From Opitutales bacterium (GTDB lineage Bacteria > Verrucomicrobiota > Verrucomicrobiia > Opitutales > UBA953), in the NCBI GenBank assembly GCA_017440935.1, contig JAFSAO010000010.1:1-64000 (forward strand): 64,000 nt of DNA. Reading direction: 5' to 3'. Within the stretch, counting starts at the first letter, position 1; every line of letters starts with the position of its first letter. The notes under the pieces are model-generated. The model was given only the letters and a program-made list of their open reading frames with translations. It searched no databases and was not told the origin of the DNA. The translations under genes were made by a program, and so were the position numbers. Below, piece after piece: positions 16,936 through 24,836 of the stretch.

Positions 16936-16970
16936 AAAACTCTCACAAAAGCCGCAAAGCCACGGAGATT
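16936..16970 (-). repeat. Dispersed CGTGGCTTTG repeat, copy 1
   Basis: Read on the minus strand it contains CTCCGTGGCTTTGCGGCTTT and then TGTGAGAGTTTT. It is related to 17101-17137 and 52751-52787 on the plus strand. It lies upstream of lpxB. Confidence 0.6.
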
Positions 16971-17072
16971 TATTTGCGATTCCGACTGTTTACGCGGGAA
17001 CGTGCGAAAATTTTTAACCACGGAAACACACCGAAAACACGGAATTTTTTAACACAAAAAAACACAACGTTT
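16971..17072. repeat. AACCACGGAAACACACCG-type intergenic words
   Basis: TTAACCACGGAAACACACCG, then AAAACACGGAATTTTTTAACAC, fills the gap upstream of lpxB. It resembles in style the CCACGAAT/AACACGAA arms of the GxxExxY cassette at 10518-10953. No gene is seen here. Confidence 0.4.
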
Positions 17073-17945
17073 TTACGCTGTGTGGTTCCCGTCCGAAGAA
17101 AAAACCCCGTGGCTTTGTAGCTCCGTGAGAACTCCTGCGTTCCCCCGGGCGAGAAGTGCGCGAAGGGAGAGCGCGTCGGAGCGCTTGGCGAGGCGGCGAC
17201 CGTTTTCATCGAGGACGAGCGGGGCGTGTGCCCACGCGGGCGGTGTTGCCCCAAGCACACGATAAATCAGAATTTGGCGCGCCGTGGATTTGAGTAAATC
17301 CGCACCGCGCACGACTTCCGTAATGCCCATGCGAATGTCGTCGGCAACGACGGCGAGTTCGTATGCGGGAACGCCGTCCCGCCGCCAGACGACGAAATCG
17401 CCGAAATCTTCGCCCGCAACAAAGCGTTGCGGTCCCTGTATTTTGTCAAAAAACTCTATGACTTCTCCGTCGGGAACGCGAAAACGCCAATTATAATCGC
17501 CGGGCTCGGAAAATTCCATTCCCGTTCTCGCCGGCGGACGCCATTGCGGCGGGAAAACCGGTTCTGCGGCTTCATCTTCCGCATGAGGCGCACGCGTCGC
17601 AGCGACAACATCCTTACGGGAACGACGACACGGATAAATCGCTCCCGCGTTTTTCAGTTTTTCCCAAATTTTCAGAAAATACGAAAAATTCTCGGACTGC
17701 ACATACGGAGCAAATTTTCCTCCGATGTCCGGACCTTCGTTCCAGGAAATTCCGATTGCGCGCAAGTCCTCCATTGCGGCATCGGCAAATTCTCTCTTAC
17801 AGCGTTGCGTATCAATATCTTCAATACGAAAAACAAGCGTTCCCGCCGCTTCGCGACAACGTTGAGCAGCAAGCGCGAACGTGCGTGCGTGCCCGAGATG
17901 GAGCAGACCTGTCGGAGTCGGCGCGATTCTTCCGCGATAAGTCAT
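17073..17945 (-). CDS. gluQ: Glutamyl-Q tRNA(Asp) synthetase
   Basis: GluRS-like enzyme that attaches glutamate to queuosine 34 of tRNA-Asp. From the ATG at 17945 it begins MTYRGRIAPTPTGLLHLGHA with a HIGH-type motif (HLGH, 16-19). FRIEDIDTQRCK and VVRGADLLKSTARQI follow, with a KMSKS-type LAKRSDA near the end. It lacks the anticodon-binding domain of true GluRS. The last residues (LTELQSHGVFSSDGNHTA) are encoded partly by a dispersed repeat at 17101-17137, so the C-terminus looks recently extended. The frame is open upstream to 17975. Confidence 0.92.
   Translation of the reverse strand: MTYRGRIAPTPTGLLHLGHARTFALAAQRCREAAGTLVFRIEDIDTQRCKREFADAAMEDLRAIGISWNEGPDIGGKFAPYVQSENFSYFLKIWEKLKNAGAIYPCRRSRKDVVAATRAPHAEDEAAEPVFPPQWRPPARTGMEFSEPGDYNWRFRVPDGEVIEFFDKIQGPQRFVAGEDFGDFVVWRRDGVPAYELAVVADDIRMGITEVVRGADLLKSTARQILIYRVLGATPPAWAHAPLVLDENGRRLAKRSDALSLRALLARGNAGVLTELQSHGVFSSDGNHTA
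17101..17137 (+). repeat. Dispersed CGTGGCTTTG repeat, copy 2, inside the gluQ 3' end
   Basis: CCCGTGGCTTTGTAGCTCCG followed by TGAGAAC matches 52751-52787 at almost every position over about 30 bases. It lies within the last 20 codons of gluQ on the opposite strand. Confidence 0.65.
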
Positions 17946-18113
17946 GTGTCCGGCGCTTTTATCCACGAATTTCAAAAATCTCCACGAATATTTTTTACAG
18001 GGAAAAAATTAAGCTCCTACGCGTATTTGTGTTCCCGAGCGGGAACGCTCACTCCGCGGCGCATCGCTTGCGAACCCTCCCTCTTAAGAAAAGGAAGAGC
18101 GTTATTTCTCCGG
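17946..18113. other. Intergenic region with closely facing CGGGAACG words
   Basis: TCCACGAATTTCAAAAATCT and another CCACGAAT recall the cassette-arm words. At 18031-18047, GTTCCCG and CGGGAACG face each other with only two bases between. The region separates Nif3 from gluQ and shows no gene. Confidence 0.45.
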
Positions 18114-18866
18114 TTAAAGCGGATTGTCGAAATCGAGAAATTCCCACGGGAGCGAGAATTTTTCGGAAAGTTCGGCGGCAAGCGCGCAAACCCCGAATCC
18201 TTCCGTTGCGTAATGACCGCACGGATACAGATTAAAATTCTCGTCTTGAGCCTTAACAAAATTTTCCTCTTTGATTTCTCCTGTCACCAACGTATCGCAA
18301 CCGAGTTTTGCAAGCGACGGAATCGCCGCGTTCCCGCTCCCGGAAAGAAGCGCAATACGCCCGGGATTTTCGCTCCCGCATTCAATCGCTTTAAATGTCT
18401 TCGGGAAAAGTGAGCGGAGTCTTTCCGTCAGTTCTGCACGCGGGATTCCGCGGCAAATTGCGGCAAAAGACGTTCCGTCAAATTCCAATCCCCATTCCAA
18501 GATCTCCAACCCAAGCCGTTTGGCAAGCACGGCATTGTTGCCGATTTCGCGATGGGCATCGAGCGGCAAGTGACTGCCGTAAACGGCGATTCCTGCATCC
18601 ACGCACGTTTTAAACTTTTTGTAAACCGTTCCCGTGACAGGTTGCTGCGCCTGCCAAAACATACCGTGATGCACGATGAGAAAATCGATTCCACGCCGGG
18701 CGGCCTCTTCAAAAACGCGCAATCCGGCATCGACCGAAGCACCGATTTTCGTGACACTCCCGCCGTTTTCAAACTGCAAACCGTTCAATGCGCCGGGGAA
18801 ATCGACTACGCTTTTGCGAGCCGTTCGCTCGTCGCAATAGGCAACAATCTCGCTGAGTAAAACCAT
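18114..18866 (-). CDS. Nif3-like dinuclear metal centre protein
   Basis: The 250-residue protein belongs to the NIF3/YbgI family (often labelled GTP cyclohydrolase 1 type 2). Metal-ligand segments are visible: LIVHHGMFW (about residues 63-71), SHLPLDAH (about 98-105) and the C-terminal GHYATEGFG. It opens MVLLSEIVAYCDE and carries the family phrase NGLQFENGG. The cellular role of the family is not settled. The neighbours are unrelated housekeeping genes in the same orientation. Confidence 0.9.
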   Translation of the reverse strand: MVLLSEIVAYCDERTARKSVVDFPGALNGLQFENGGSVTKIGASVDAGLRVFEEAARRGIDFLIVHHGMFWQAQQPVTGTVYKKFKTCVDAGIAVYGSHLPLDAHREIGNNAVLAKRLGLEILEWGLEFDGTSFAAICRGIPRAELTERLRSLFPKTFKAIECGSENPGRIALLSGSGNAAIPSLAKLGCDTLVTGEIKEENFVKAQDENFNLYPCGHYATEGFGVCALAAELSEKFSLPWEFLDFDNPL

Positions 18867-18951
18867 TTTTTATGAGCTAAAAGCGTCGAGCATCAAGCGC
18901 CAAGCGAATTTGCCTGAGACTTGATGCCCGATTCCTGGTTCTTGAAAAAGG

Positions 18952-19707
18952 TTATTTTTTCTTACGGGAACGCGAGGACTTCGCCGGAAGCTCGCCGGCG
19001 GTGCCCATATCGTCTCCGAAATCCGCATCGGGAGCACCGTCTTCGTCGTCCCATTGCATTGTTTCGTCTTCGTCCAACTTTTCGTCTTCGTAGTCGGGCA
19101 AATCGCGCACGGCGGAAAAATCTTCTTCGCTCTTGGCTTTAATTTTTTCGTCGTCGTCGTCAACACTGAGTTCGTATCCGTCGGGAACGAATTCAAGAAT
19201 ATCGATAATTTCCTGGAAAAGGTGTGTCGCTCGCCCTTCCATAAACGCTTGCGTTTGCGCGTCGCGGATCTGTTCTTCAAGCTCCGTAACCGTAAGTTTT
19301 TGCGCGAACGAGAGCTTGTCGTTCAGGTATTTCATGCGCAACGTCGTGATATGGTCGAGAAATTCTGCGTAAGCGCCCTTTTCTTCGTCGACGATATCGG
19401 GAAGCGCGAAAAGTTCTTCGTTCGTGTCGAAGAATGTTTCATTCACGCGAACGAGGCGTGCCGTCTTATCCGGATTGATCGCCTGAATCTGGAACGGGAT
19501 AAACGCGTTTTCGACGATTTCCGTAACCAAACCGTAATCGCGGAGTGCGTCGAGCAAGTCGAGAATGTAGCCGACTTGGCGCGGGTCAATGATGCTCAGC
19601 GCATCGACATCCCAATGCACGGGATCGCTGATTTCTTTGACCCACCAATTCATGTCTTCGCCGAAGCGAACAGTGCACCAGGTCAATTGCGGGGACGTTT
19701 TTGTCAT
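18952..19707 (-). CDS. Conserved hypothetical protein with acidic tail
   Basis: I do not recognise a named family. The 251-residue product starts MTKTSPQLTWCTVRFGEDMN; the frame is open to 19752 but the upstream codons look non-coding. The first 170 residues are mixed alpha/beta with tryptophans early (NWWVKEISDPVHW). A run of aspartates and glutamates follows (about 185-235), then a basic end (SRSRKKK). An acidic stretch capped by lysine and arginine suggests contact with nucleic acid or ribosomes, but that is a guess. It lies between the OmpA-like lipoprotein and Nif3 genes. Confidence 0.75.
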   Translation of the reverse strand: MTKTSPQLTWCTVRFGEDMNWWVKEISDPVHWDVDALSIIDPRQVGYILDLLDALRDYGLVTEIVENAFIPFQIQAINPDKTARLVRVNETFFDTNEELFALPDIVDEEKGAYAEFLDHITTLRMKYLNDKLSFAQKLTVTELEEQIRDAQTQAFMEGRATHLFQEIIDILEFVPDGYELSVDDDDEKIKAKSEEDFSAVRDLPDYEDEKLDEDETMQWDDEDGAPDADFGDDMGTAGELPAKSSRSRKKK

Positions 19708-19750
19708 AGCGTTTTTTAAAATAGAAAAAAATAACGAAAAATTATTTGTC

Positions 19751-19790
19751 AAAAAAGCTCCGGCGAACGTAAATTGCCGGAGCTTTTTTT
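19751..19790 (-). terminator. Terminator of the OmpA-like lipoprotein gene
   Basis: AAAAAAGCTCCGGC (19751-19764) pairs with GCCGGAGCTTTTTT (19776-19789), with an A/T run on each side. It lies directly after the 19803 gene end on the minus strand. Confidence 0.9.
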
Positions 19791-19802
19791 GCGTCGGTAA
19801 AA

Positions 19803-20378
19803 TTACTGCGCGTTCCCGTCAACCACGATGACTTTGCGGTCTTCGGCGACTTCGGATTTGGTTCCGTTCTGAACGGCGTAAGCCTCGCCGAGAGCCTGAA
19901 TTTGAGCGGAATCGTCCGCACCGAGATTTTTCAGGTAATTTTTGACCGCCTGCGCGCGCTTGTCGGAGAGCGCAAGGTTGTATTCTTCGGTTCCGAAGTA
20001 GTCGGAATAGCCGACGATGTAAACGTTCCCGCGATTGACGGCATCGATGATGGCATCGAGCTTGGCGCGTTCGCCCGCTTCAACGTTAAATTTGTCAAAG
20101 CCGAAATAGATGACGGCGAGTTTTGCACTTTCCGGGATGTTATTGGAGGAAATCCAATTCGCCACCTTATCGCCGGCGGGCGAATCGTCGCGCGCATCCG
20201 TTTCGTCCAAGACTTCACCCGTCAGGGATTCGTCTTCACCCGAAATTTCTTCCGGAACGCTCGAAACTTCCGTTCCCGTCTGAGGAGCGCCGCGCCATGA
20301 GTTGGGATGACTTTTGGGACCGCAACCCGCGAAAATAAGGGCGGCAGCGGCAAGGAGTGCAATTTTGGTAACGTTCAT
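19803..20378 (-). CDS. OmpA/Pal-family outer-membrane lipoprotein
   Basis: A 191-residue protein with a lipoprotein signal ending LIFAGC, so the mature protein begins at Cys19. A linker rich in acidic residues, serine and threonine follows, then a C-terminal OmpA-type peptidoglycan-binding domain (about 85-185; IYFGFDKFNVEAG and LALSDKRAQAVKNYLKNLG). It probably tethers the outer membrane to peptidoglycan, as Pal does; no tol genes are in the window. The ATG at 20378 is chosen because it starts the signal peptide; the frame is open to 20432. Confidence 0.9.
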   Translation of the reverse strand: MNVTKIALLAAAALIFAGCGPKSHPNSWRGAPQTGTEVSSVPEEISGEDESLTGEVLDETDARDDSPAGDKVANWISSNNIPESAKLAVIYFGFDKFNVEAGERAKLDAIIDAVNRGNVYIVGYSDYFGTEEYNLALSDKRAQAVKNYLKNLGADDSAQIQALGEAYAVQNGTKSEVAEDRKVIVVDGNAQ

Positions 20379-20432
20379 AAATGGAATCAATTTTTTAGGG
20401 ATTATGAAAAAACAAAAGGAGATTGCCCGCAA

Positions 20433-21077
20433 CTACATTTTCGGACCGGGAGGCGGTTCTAACTCGGCGATTCTTTCCATGAAGCGGCGAGATGCCTCGC
20501 GGAAGCGGTCCGGGTGATTTTTTCCGGGGTCAAATTCTTTCGGATAAATCGGTTTTCCGAAAGCGACTCCCAAATCCGCACGTTGCGGGAACGCCGAACC
20601 GCGCGGCAAAACGTCTCCCGTTCCGAAAACGCGAGCCGGCACGACGGGAACGCGCGCCATGCAGGAAATCAGTCCCGCGCCGCCCTGCGCTTTCCCGAGT
20701 TTTCCGTCTTTGCTGCGTGTGCCTTCCGGAAATAAAATCAAAGCGTGTCCCTGCTTCAGCACGGCAAAAACCTTTTTGAACGCGCCCACGTCGCTCCCGC
20801 CGTCGCGGTCCACCGGAATCACGTTACAATACGGCAAAACGCGTTTGAGAATAGCGTTGTCGAGCAAGGTTTTGCGCGCAAAAAAGTACATTTCGCGCGG
20901 GATCACGCACCCGATCAGCGGCGGATCGATAAAACTCACGTGATTGCTCGCAATCAGAAATCCGCCCTCGGGAAGGTTTTCCAGCCCGCTGACTTCGACG
21001 CGCCCGAATGCGCCCATAAACATACGCGCACCATGATAAACCAGAGAGTAAACTTTTTTGTCGGTATAGAGCTCCAT
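20433..21077 (-). CDS. plsC: 1-acyl-glycerol-3-phosphate acyltransferase (PlsC family)
   Basis: Adds the second acyl chain in phospholipid synthesis at the inner membrane. The 214-residue product has the catalytic HX4D box NHVSFIDP (His46, Asp51) and the phosphate-binding FPEGTRS (116-122). VPVVPARVFG follows as in the family. It is preceded by cmk on the same strand (49 bases), a common pairing of cmk and plsC-like genes. Confidence 0.92.
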   Translation of the reverse strand: MELYTDKKVYSLVYHGARMFMGAFGRVEVSGLENLPEGGFLIASNHVSFIDPPLIGCVIPREMYFFARKTLLDNAILKRVLPYCNVIPVDRDGGSDVGAFKKVFAVLKQGHALILFPEGTRSKDGKLGKAQGGAGLISCMARVPVVPARVFGTGDVLPRGSAFPQRADLGVAFGKPIYPKEFDPGKNHPDRFREASRRFMERIAELEPPPGPKM

Positions 21078-21126
21078 CTTTTTTTGTTATCGGTTACAGA
21101 AAGAAGAAAGTCAGAAAAATCGGAAA

Positions 21127-21792
21127 TTACAAAGCCGAAATCATGGCACTGATTTTTTCGACGACCTGCTCAAGCGTCAAATCCGTGCTGTCGATTTTTG
21201 TCGCGCCTTCCGGACAAGCCAGCGGAGCCGCCTTGCGGGAAGAATCCAGCTTGTCGCGCTCGGCAATGGAATCGGCAATACCTTCCGCCGCGCGACGGCG
21301 TGCGCGCGCTTCCGGATCCGCCGTCAGGAAAACCCGCAAATCCGCATCGGGAAAAATCACGCTACCGATATCGCGCCCGTCCATAATCAGCCCGTCGAAA
21401 CCGTGTTCCCGCGCCACGTCTTTTTGTGAACGCTGGTAATTAAAAAGGAATTTACGCACTTCGGGAATCGCCGCGAACTGAGAAACGACGGCGTTGACCG
21501 TGTCGTTGCGAATTTCCGAATCCGCAGGAACGATTCCGCCGATACTCATCGCCGCTTCGCGTTCCCGCACCTCCGTGCCGAGATCGAGATTTTCCAGCGG
21601 ATTTTCAGTTGCCGAAAAAACGTCCGTTCCCGTGATTCCGCGCCGCAAAAGCGAAAGCGCCACCGTGCGATAATGCGCACCCGTGTCCACGTGCATCAGG
21701 TTGTGCTTCGCGGCGAGTCCTCGCGAGGTCGAAGATTTTCCCGACGCCGCACCGCCGTCCACCGCAATCACCAAAAACTTTTTCCCGCTCAT
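21127..21792 (-). CDS. cmk: Cytidylate kinase
   Basis: Phosphorylates CMP and dCMP. The 221-residue product has P-loop GGAASGKSS near residue 14 and the family segments HVDTGAHYRTVAL and GLIMDGRDIGSVIFPDADL. Its ATG overlaps the stop of the upstream endonuclease gene (ATGA, 21789-21792), so translation of this normally essential gene is likely coupled to a restriction gene. Confidence 0.95.
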   Translation of the reverse strand: MSGKKFLVIAVDGGAASGKSSTSRGLAAKHNLMHVDTGAHYRTVALSLLRRGITGTDVFSATENPLENLDLGTEVREREAAMSIGGIVPADSEIRNDTVNAVVSQFAAIPEVRKFLFNYQRSQKDVAREHGFDGLIMDGRDIGSVIFPDADLRVFLTADPEARARRRAAEGIADSIAERDKLDSSRKAAPLACPEGATKIDSTDLTLEQVVEKISAMISAL

Positions 21793-22556
21793 GATTTCAG
21801 TTGTCCTAAGATTATATTGATTATTGAAAGCACGTCTCGGCGATGATTTTCGCTCAACATTCCAAATAATTTTAAAATCTCCAAAAACACGCTCGCGTTG
21901 TCCCGATTTACAACGAAGTCGGCGTATTCCTTAGATTTTGCCGTGCGCCCGAGCAAACACTCTTCTGCATGAAGTTCCGTCACCGGAAAACATAAATAAA
22001 GCATCGGTTGCACACCAACCGCCCTCTGTTTTTCGCGTGTAATAATTTCTGCAAATACTTCAAACGCTCCCAATTTTCGCACAATCAACGGATACTCCAA
22101 AGTCGTTGCCCAAAACGAAATCCCGTTGATTTCCTTTTCGACGAAATTGCGCCGCCGGATTGCCATATCCGGGTGAGCGTCAAACAACGCCTCCCGTTTC
22201 AGCCCCGAAAGCTCTTCCGCAAGTTTGCACAAGCGTTCCCGCGGAATAAATCCCCATTTAGCGCAGTAAAAAACATATTCCGAGAGTTCATAAAGAGACT
22301 TTTCTTTTCCGTTCGCACCGACGAAACGCAACTCCGGCAATGTCGAAAGTTTCAATTTTTCCGTATCTTTTACGGGAACATCATAGCCGATTTGCCACTC
22401 AACATAACAGGATTGAGAAAACGGAACTTGGCAGGTTGCCACGGGAATACCGTATTCGTTGAGCATCGTGCGTTTTTTGATGCGAATCTTTCCGCTTGTT
22501 GACGTAAGAGGAATAGCAACACGAAGACGATCTTCGTTTATCTTCCGGATATACAT
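21789..22556 (-). CDS. Probable type II restriction endonuclease (partner of adjacent methyltransferase)
   Basis: A 255-residue protein starting MYIRKINEDRLRVAIPLTST, then GKIRIKKR and CYVEWQIGYD. I recognise no certain catalytic motif. The context is strong: its ATG follows the methyltransferase stop by one base (TAG-T-ATG), and it ends overlapping cmk. The N-terminal pattern makes me think of the R.PabI-type family (GTAC-specific, glycosylase-like), but I cannot verify this. The codon use is more AT-rich than in cmk or pheS, and the CGGGAACG word is rare here, as expected for acquired DNA. The frame is open to 22652; MYIRK is the better start. Confidence 0.55.
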   Translation of the reverse strand: MYIRKINEDRLRVAIPLTSTSGKIRIKKRTMLNEYGIPVATCQVPFSQSCYVEWQIGYDVPVKDTEKLKLSTLPELRFVGANGKEKSLYELSEYVFYCAKWGFIPRERLCKLAEELSGLKREALFDAHPDMAIRRRNFVEKEINGISFWATTLEYPLIVRKLGAFEVFAEIITREKQRAVGVQPMLYLCFPVTELHAEECLLGRTAKSKEYADFVVNRDNASVFLEILKLFGMLSENHRRDVLSIINIILGQLKS

Positions 22557-22557
22557 A

Positions 22558-23703
22558 CTATGCGACTCCTTTAAAAAGATTTTTAAAGTAAAAATCCACG
22601 CGCCGAAAGGCTCTGTTTGACACGTCTTTCGGAACAGGCAGAAACTCTTCACTAAAAATTTCTGGATGCTTTTCGATACTCAAAACCAAAAAATCGTTCT
22701 TTATCTTTTCAAATTCGTCCCGATTAATCATCACATCAAAATTTCCTAAGAAATAAGGAAGCTTTTGGGAGTAATCCTTAAAAATATCGACATAGCAATA
22801 AAGCTCTAACTTTTCCGTCGGAATATAGATTGTGTTTGCCGTATCATCGGAAATAAACGTGCGGGAACGCTTCAGCGCATTCACATCGCGCATGGTAAAA
22901 AATTTGTATCGGGAAATTCCCGTGTTTCGTTGAAACCGTGACGGGTATTTTGAAATATAACGGCAAACGTAATCATAATCCGAAATCGAAAACGACACGC
23001 CTTCAAGCGTCATAAATCGGCGACGAACAATATCCGTATAAGTCGTCCCAAAAGTATTTCGCTCGTAGACGGCAACGACAATCGGGAATCCGTTATTTTT
23101 TGACGTATCCGAAAATTCACGGCTGTTGAGAACCAATGCCTCACGCAAGGCATATTTACGCATAAACGGTTCCAGCAACTTGAAATTTGCCTGCTTTATC
23201 AAATACGAAAGCGGATGCAAAACAACGACATACTCGGGAGAAAGTTTTTCAAACGAAAGCAAAAAGGAAATCCCCAAATCACGCGTGCGAACATCCGAAT
23301 CCATTTCACACGGATTTTCGCGTTTGATATGATTTTTCACGCGGGAAGTCACATCGTTGTATGGCGGATTTCCGACAATTACCAAGCGCTCATGGGAGAA
23401 AATACCATACTTTTCACGATTAATATTTTTTAGCGCATTTTCATGAAGAAAGTGCACCCGAGAAAAGTTCTCTGTTGCGACATTAAGCGCAACCTCATCA
23501 ATATCCGCCCCTATAAACCGCACATTTTTTTGCGGAAACGGCACCGAAAAAAAAGCCCCGTACCCGCAAGAAGAATCGAGCACGACATCCACCGCTCCGG
23601 AAACTCGCGCAAATAAATCGTATGCAAGACCGACCAATCGAGACGGAGTGTAAAAACTCCCCAAATTGGTTTTCTCCCGAAAACTGAGATGCGCGACATC
23701 CAT
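22558..23703 (-). CDS. DNA adenine-N6 methyltransferase
   Basis: A 381-residue modification enzyme. The N-terminus has NLGSFYTPSRLVGLAYDLF, typical of methylases with a YTP box. SAM motif I is DSSCGYGAFF (43-52), the acidic ADIDE follows (66-70), and catalytic motif IV is NPPYND (112-117), which marks methylation of adenine N6. The long C-terminal half is probably the target-recognition region. It lies between pheS (32 bases upstream) and the putative endonuclease. The base composition is more AT-rich than in its neighbours. Confidence 0.85.
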   Translation of the reverse strand: MDVAHLSFREKTNLGSFYTPSRLVGLAYDLFARVSGAVDVVLDSSCGYGAFFSVPFPQKNVRFIGADIDEVALNVATENFSRVHFLHENALKNINREKYGIFSHERLVIVGNPPYNDVTSRVKNHIKRENPCEMDSDVRTRDLGISFLLSFEKLSPEYVVVLHPLSYLIKQANFKLLEPFMRKYALREALVLNSREFSDTSKNNGFPIVVAVYERNTFGTTYTDIVRRRFMTLEGVSFSISDYDYVCRYISKYPSRFQRNTGISRYKFFTMRDVNALKRSRTFISDDTANTIYIPTEKLELYCYVDIFKDYSQKLPYFLGNFDVMINRDEFEKIKNDFLVLSIEKHPEIFSEEFLPVPKDVSNRAFRRVDFYFKNLFKGVA

Positions 23704-23735
23704 GCGTAATGCGTGAAGCGTTCCCGCGAGAAAAA

Positions 23736-24776
23736 TTATGCGAACTGGCGCAGGAAGCGCAAGTCGTTGGCGTAGAAGTGGCGAATGTCGTCAATCCCGT
23801 GAACGAGCATCGCGATACGTTCCAAGCCGACGCCGAACGCAAGTCCGCTCCACTCGTTCGCGTCAATTCCGACATTTTCAAAAACCTTCGGATCGACCAA
23901 ACCGCAACCCATAATTTCGAGCCAGCGGTCGCTCAAACGACCGAGATTCGGGGACTTGATGTCCATTTCAAAACTCGGTTCGGTGAACGGGAAAAAGCTC
24001 GGGCGCAAACGTGTTTCGACGGACCTTCCGAAGATTTCGCGCACGAAGGAATCCAGCACGCTCTTCAGATCCTTGAGCGTGACGTTTTTGTCCACCCAAA
24101 GCCCTTCGATTTGGTGAAAGTTCGCGGAGTGCGTCGCGTCCACCGTGTCGCGGCGGAAACAGCGTCCGGGTGCGATAATGCGAATCGGCGGTTTGCGCGA
24201 AAGCATTGTGCGAATCTGCACGGAAGAGGTGTGAGAGCGCATCACATAGGCTTCGTCGCCTTTTTTCGGAGCGTCTTTCGCGACCGTTCCCGCGGGAAGG
24301 AACAGCGTATCCTGCATATCGCGCGCAGGGTGCGATTCCGGCGTATTCAGTGCGTCGAAGCAGAACCATTCGCTTTCGAGCTCAGGACCTTCCGCAATCG
24401 TGAAACCGAGGCGGTGGAAAACGCGGCAAATTTCCTCGCGCACCTGTGTGAGCGGGTGAACCATGCCGGAAAAATCGTCGGGAGAAGAAAGTGACGGATC
24501 AATCGGCTCACCGAGTTTCGCGGCGAGTTCGTTTTCCTCAATCCGCGCGAGCGCCGCCGCCAAAGCTGCGTCGATGCGCTGTTTTGCCGCATTGATGAGC
24601 TTTCCCGCCGCCGGCTTTTCTTCCTTGGGAAGTTTGCCGATGGACTTCATCACTTGCGTAAGTGCGCCGTTCGGTCCCGAAATGCGAGCCTTAAACGCAT
24701 CAAATTCCGGACGCGTCTGAATGCCGGGAGCGGCGGATTCCGTTTCTAAAATAATTGCTTCGAGCTGTGCCTGCAT
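23736..24776 (-). CDS. pheS: Phenylalanyl-tRNA synthetase alpha subunit
   Basis: Catalytic subunit of the tetrameric PheRS. The 346-residue product has the N-terminal coiled-coil arm, EGPELESEWFCFDALN, the class II motif 2 region LRSHTSSVQIR and motif 3 AFGVGLERIAML. The beta subunit gene pheT, usually next downstream, is absent: a DNA methyltransferase follows instead. The start gives MQAQLEAIILETES. Confidence 0.96.
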   Translation of the reverse strand: MQAQLEAIILETESAAPGIQTRPEFDAFKARISGPNGALTQVMKSIGKLPKEEKPAAGKLINAAKQRIDAALAAALARIEENELAAKLGEPIDPSLSSPDDFSGMVHPLTQVREEICRVFHRLGFTIAEGPELESEWFCFDALNTPESHPARDMQDTLFLPAGTVAKDAPKKGDEAYVMRSHTSSVQIRTMLSRKPPIRIIAPGRCFRRDTVDATHSANFHQIEGLWVDKNVTLKDLKSVLDSFVREIFGRSVETRLRPSFFPFTEPSFEMDIKSPNLGRLSDRWLEIMGCGLVDPKVFENVGIDANEWSGLAFGVGLERIAMLVHGIDDIRHFYANDLRFLRQFA

Positions 24777-24836
24777 GAATAAAAAAGTTTTGAAAAAGTT
24801 TATGCGGGAAGGAAGAAAAATGAAATAACGAATAAT

